A stretch of DNA of 49,754 nucleotides from JAVBSX01 sp051660685 (lineage in GTDB: Bacteria > Planctomycetota > Planctomycetia > Pirellulales > Thermoguttaceae): contig JBOFQB010000031.1 in the NCBI GenBank assembly GCA_051660685.1, positions 1 to 49,754 on the forward strand, given 5' to 3'. The notes beneath the pieces were generated by a model that saw only the letters and a program-made list of their open reading frames with translations, had not been told where the DNA came from and did not search any database. Positions within the stretch are counted from its first letter, which is position 1. Every line of letters starts with the position of its first letter. Below, piece after piece: positions 49,325 through 49,754 of the stretch. A program made the translations under genes and the position numbers.

Positions 49325-49754
49325 TCAAAACAAAGACTGGTCTTCGCTACGCAATGCGTCATTGCCCTTCAATTTGAATAGGCTATGGACTATTTTCGGG
49401 ACAGGAAGTGGGAAACGCTTCAGAAAACATAAATACTTCTCCCACGTCATCCCTCGCTCCCGGTTCCGTCGGTTCAGCCAATATCGCCATTCCTGACTCA
49501 CTAGATACCAAAACCGGCCCAGAGACCGACTGTTACCCGTGATACCATAATAAGCGTAATGACCGGACAACTTCGCCTTGAGTTTCCTCCACTGTTCCCG
49601 AACGGGATGGTGCATATTTCTTCGACACCATTCTCTGATGTTTCGGACACTTCTCGCAAGCCTTGACTTCATCGTTTTTCGTTTCACCGCCTGCCCACCC
49701 TTACGGCTTTTACCCCAGTAATGCGTGAAACCAAGCAAATCAAACGTCCCCGGT
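49325..49754 (-). CDS. ltrA: Group II intron reverse transcriptase/maturase, C-terminal part
   Basis: Open to the window end; only about 143 residues are visible. The segment TFDLLGFTHYWGKSRKG, then REWCRRNMHHPV, KLSGHYAYYGITGN, YWLNRRNRER and FPLPVPKIVHS form the thumb and X (maturase) domain of intron-encoded proteins such as LtrA. This part binds intron RNA and helps splicing. The reverse transcriptase catalytic part (YADD) is outside the window. The apparent ATG-like start at 49738 is a TTG inside the frame, so the true start is upstream, outside. It ends with TGA one base before domain V. Confidence 0.92.
   Translation of the reverse strand, partial: PGTFDLLGFTHYWGKSRKGGQAVKRKTMKSRLARSVRNIREWCRRNMHHPVREQWRKLKAKLSGHYAYYGITGNSRSLGRFWYLVSQEWRYWLNRRNRERGMTWEKYLCFLKRFPLPVPKIVHSLFKLKGNDALRSEDQSLF

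Larger units (their letters stand above)
49251..49754 (-). mobile_element. Group II intron, 3' part, antisense in the terminase gene
   Basis: The minus strand carries the end of an intron reverse transcriptase gene (49325 onward), domain V (49290-49323) and a domain VI stem (49258-49282). The 3' splice boundary is near 49250, where terminase coding resumes. The 5' part of the intron lies beyond the window. The domain V sequence and the CCACCCGG-type end are typical of bacterial group II introns. Confidence 0.9.

Noticed and set aside
49325..49738. Maturase gene starting at 49738
   Set aside because: The apparent start is a TTG inside an open frame that continues to the window end with conserved residues (GTFDLLGF).
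1..49754. tRNA or rRNA genes
   Set aside because: No T-loop consensus with a matching cloverleaf or conserved rRNA segment was noticed; a covariance search would be decisive.

Overview
The window most probably comes from a planctomycete chromosome of moderate GC content. The evidence is a combination of families: a TIGR03009-type planctomycete secreted protein, a PilM-like protein with the AVDWDG start, a lipoprotein tricorn-type protease, a secreted sulfatase with a CWSTR active-site motif, a SUMF1-domain protein, a Tat-exported Gfo/Idh/MocA oxidoreductase, a secreted GH116-like enzyme and a GH10-like protein. Shine-Dalgarno sites are often weak. No rRNA, tRNA or CRISPR array was seen.

Layout. 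1-2094: a YtrA-type GntR repressor gene diverging from a SAM methyltransferase gene, with a clear operator and promoter between them and repeat cassettes on both sides. 2095-9296: a YhcC-like radical SAM enzyme, an RND permease with its membrane fusion protein (no outer-membrane channel in view), and a SpoU RNA methyltransferase. 9297-10866: an apparently foreign small locus with a DUF6338-like membrane protein and two tandemly duplicated small Gly/Ser/Pro proteins. 10867-20342: TIGR03009 protein, SUMF1-domain protein, enolase, DnaJ, an oligogalacturonate-lyase-like propeller, and a homocysteine methyltransferase/MTHFR fusion. 20611-34108: carbohydrate and envelope functions (GH116-like, Gfo/Idh/MocA, PilM-like, glycerol dehydrogenase, GH10-like, DUF89, UDP-glucuronate decarboxylase, sulfatase). 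34153-45068 (minus strand): an MmeI-like single-chain restriction-modification enzyme, an orphan FecCD permease with an upstream lipoprotein, a giant tricorn-type protease with a VEP-repeat stalk, and a DMT transporter. 45438-49754: a phage packaging module (HTH/zinc-ribbon protein, ParB-like protein, ABC-ATPase/GNAT fusion, small terminase, large terminase). The large terminase gene is broken by an antisense group II intron that runs off the window.

The most striking feature is not a gene. Many intergenic spaces carry modular cassettes built as: a purine-rich array of degenerate 7-bp units, then a palindrome-rich core, then a pyrimidine-rich array of degenerate 7-bp units that pairs with the first. 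At least four cassettes with three different kinds of core are complete here (about 1596-2078, 3056-3219, 6315-6510, 8028-8195, 31168-31330), and several half-cassettes are present. Three genes take their TAG stop codon from the heptad array itself. A second family, with GTTTAGCCGC / GCGGCTAAAC ends, occurs both as a cassette core and alone. The best candidates for undescribed biology are these cassettes, the DUF6338 plus duplicated small-protein locus, and the ParB-like plus ABC-GNAT pair next to the terminase.
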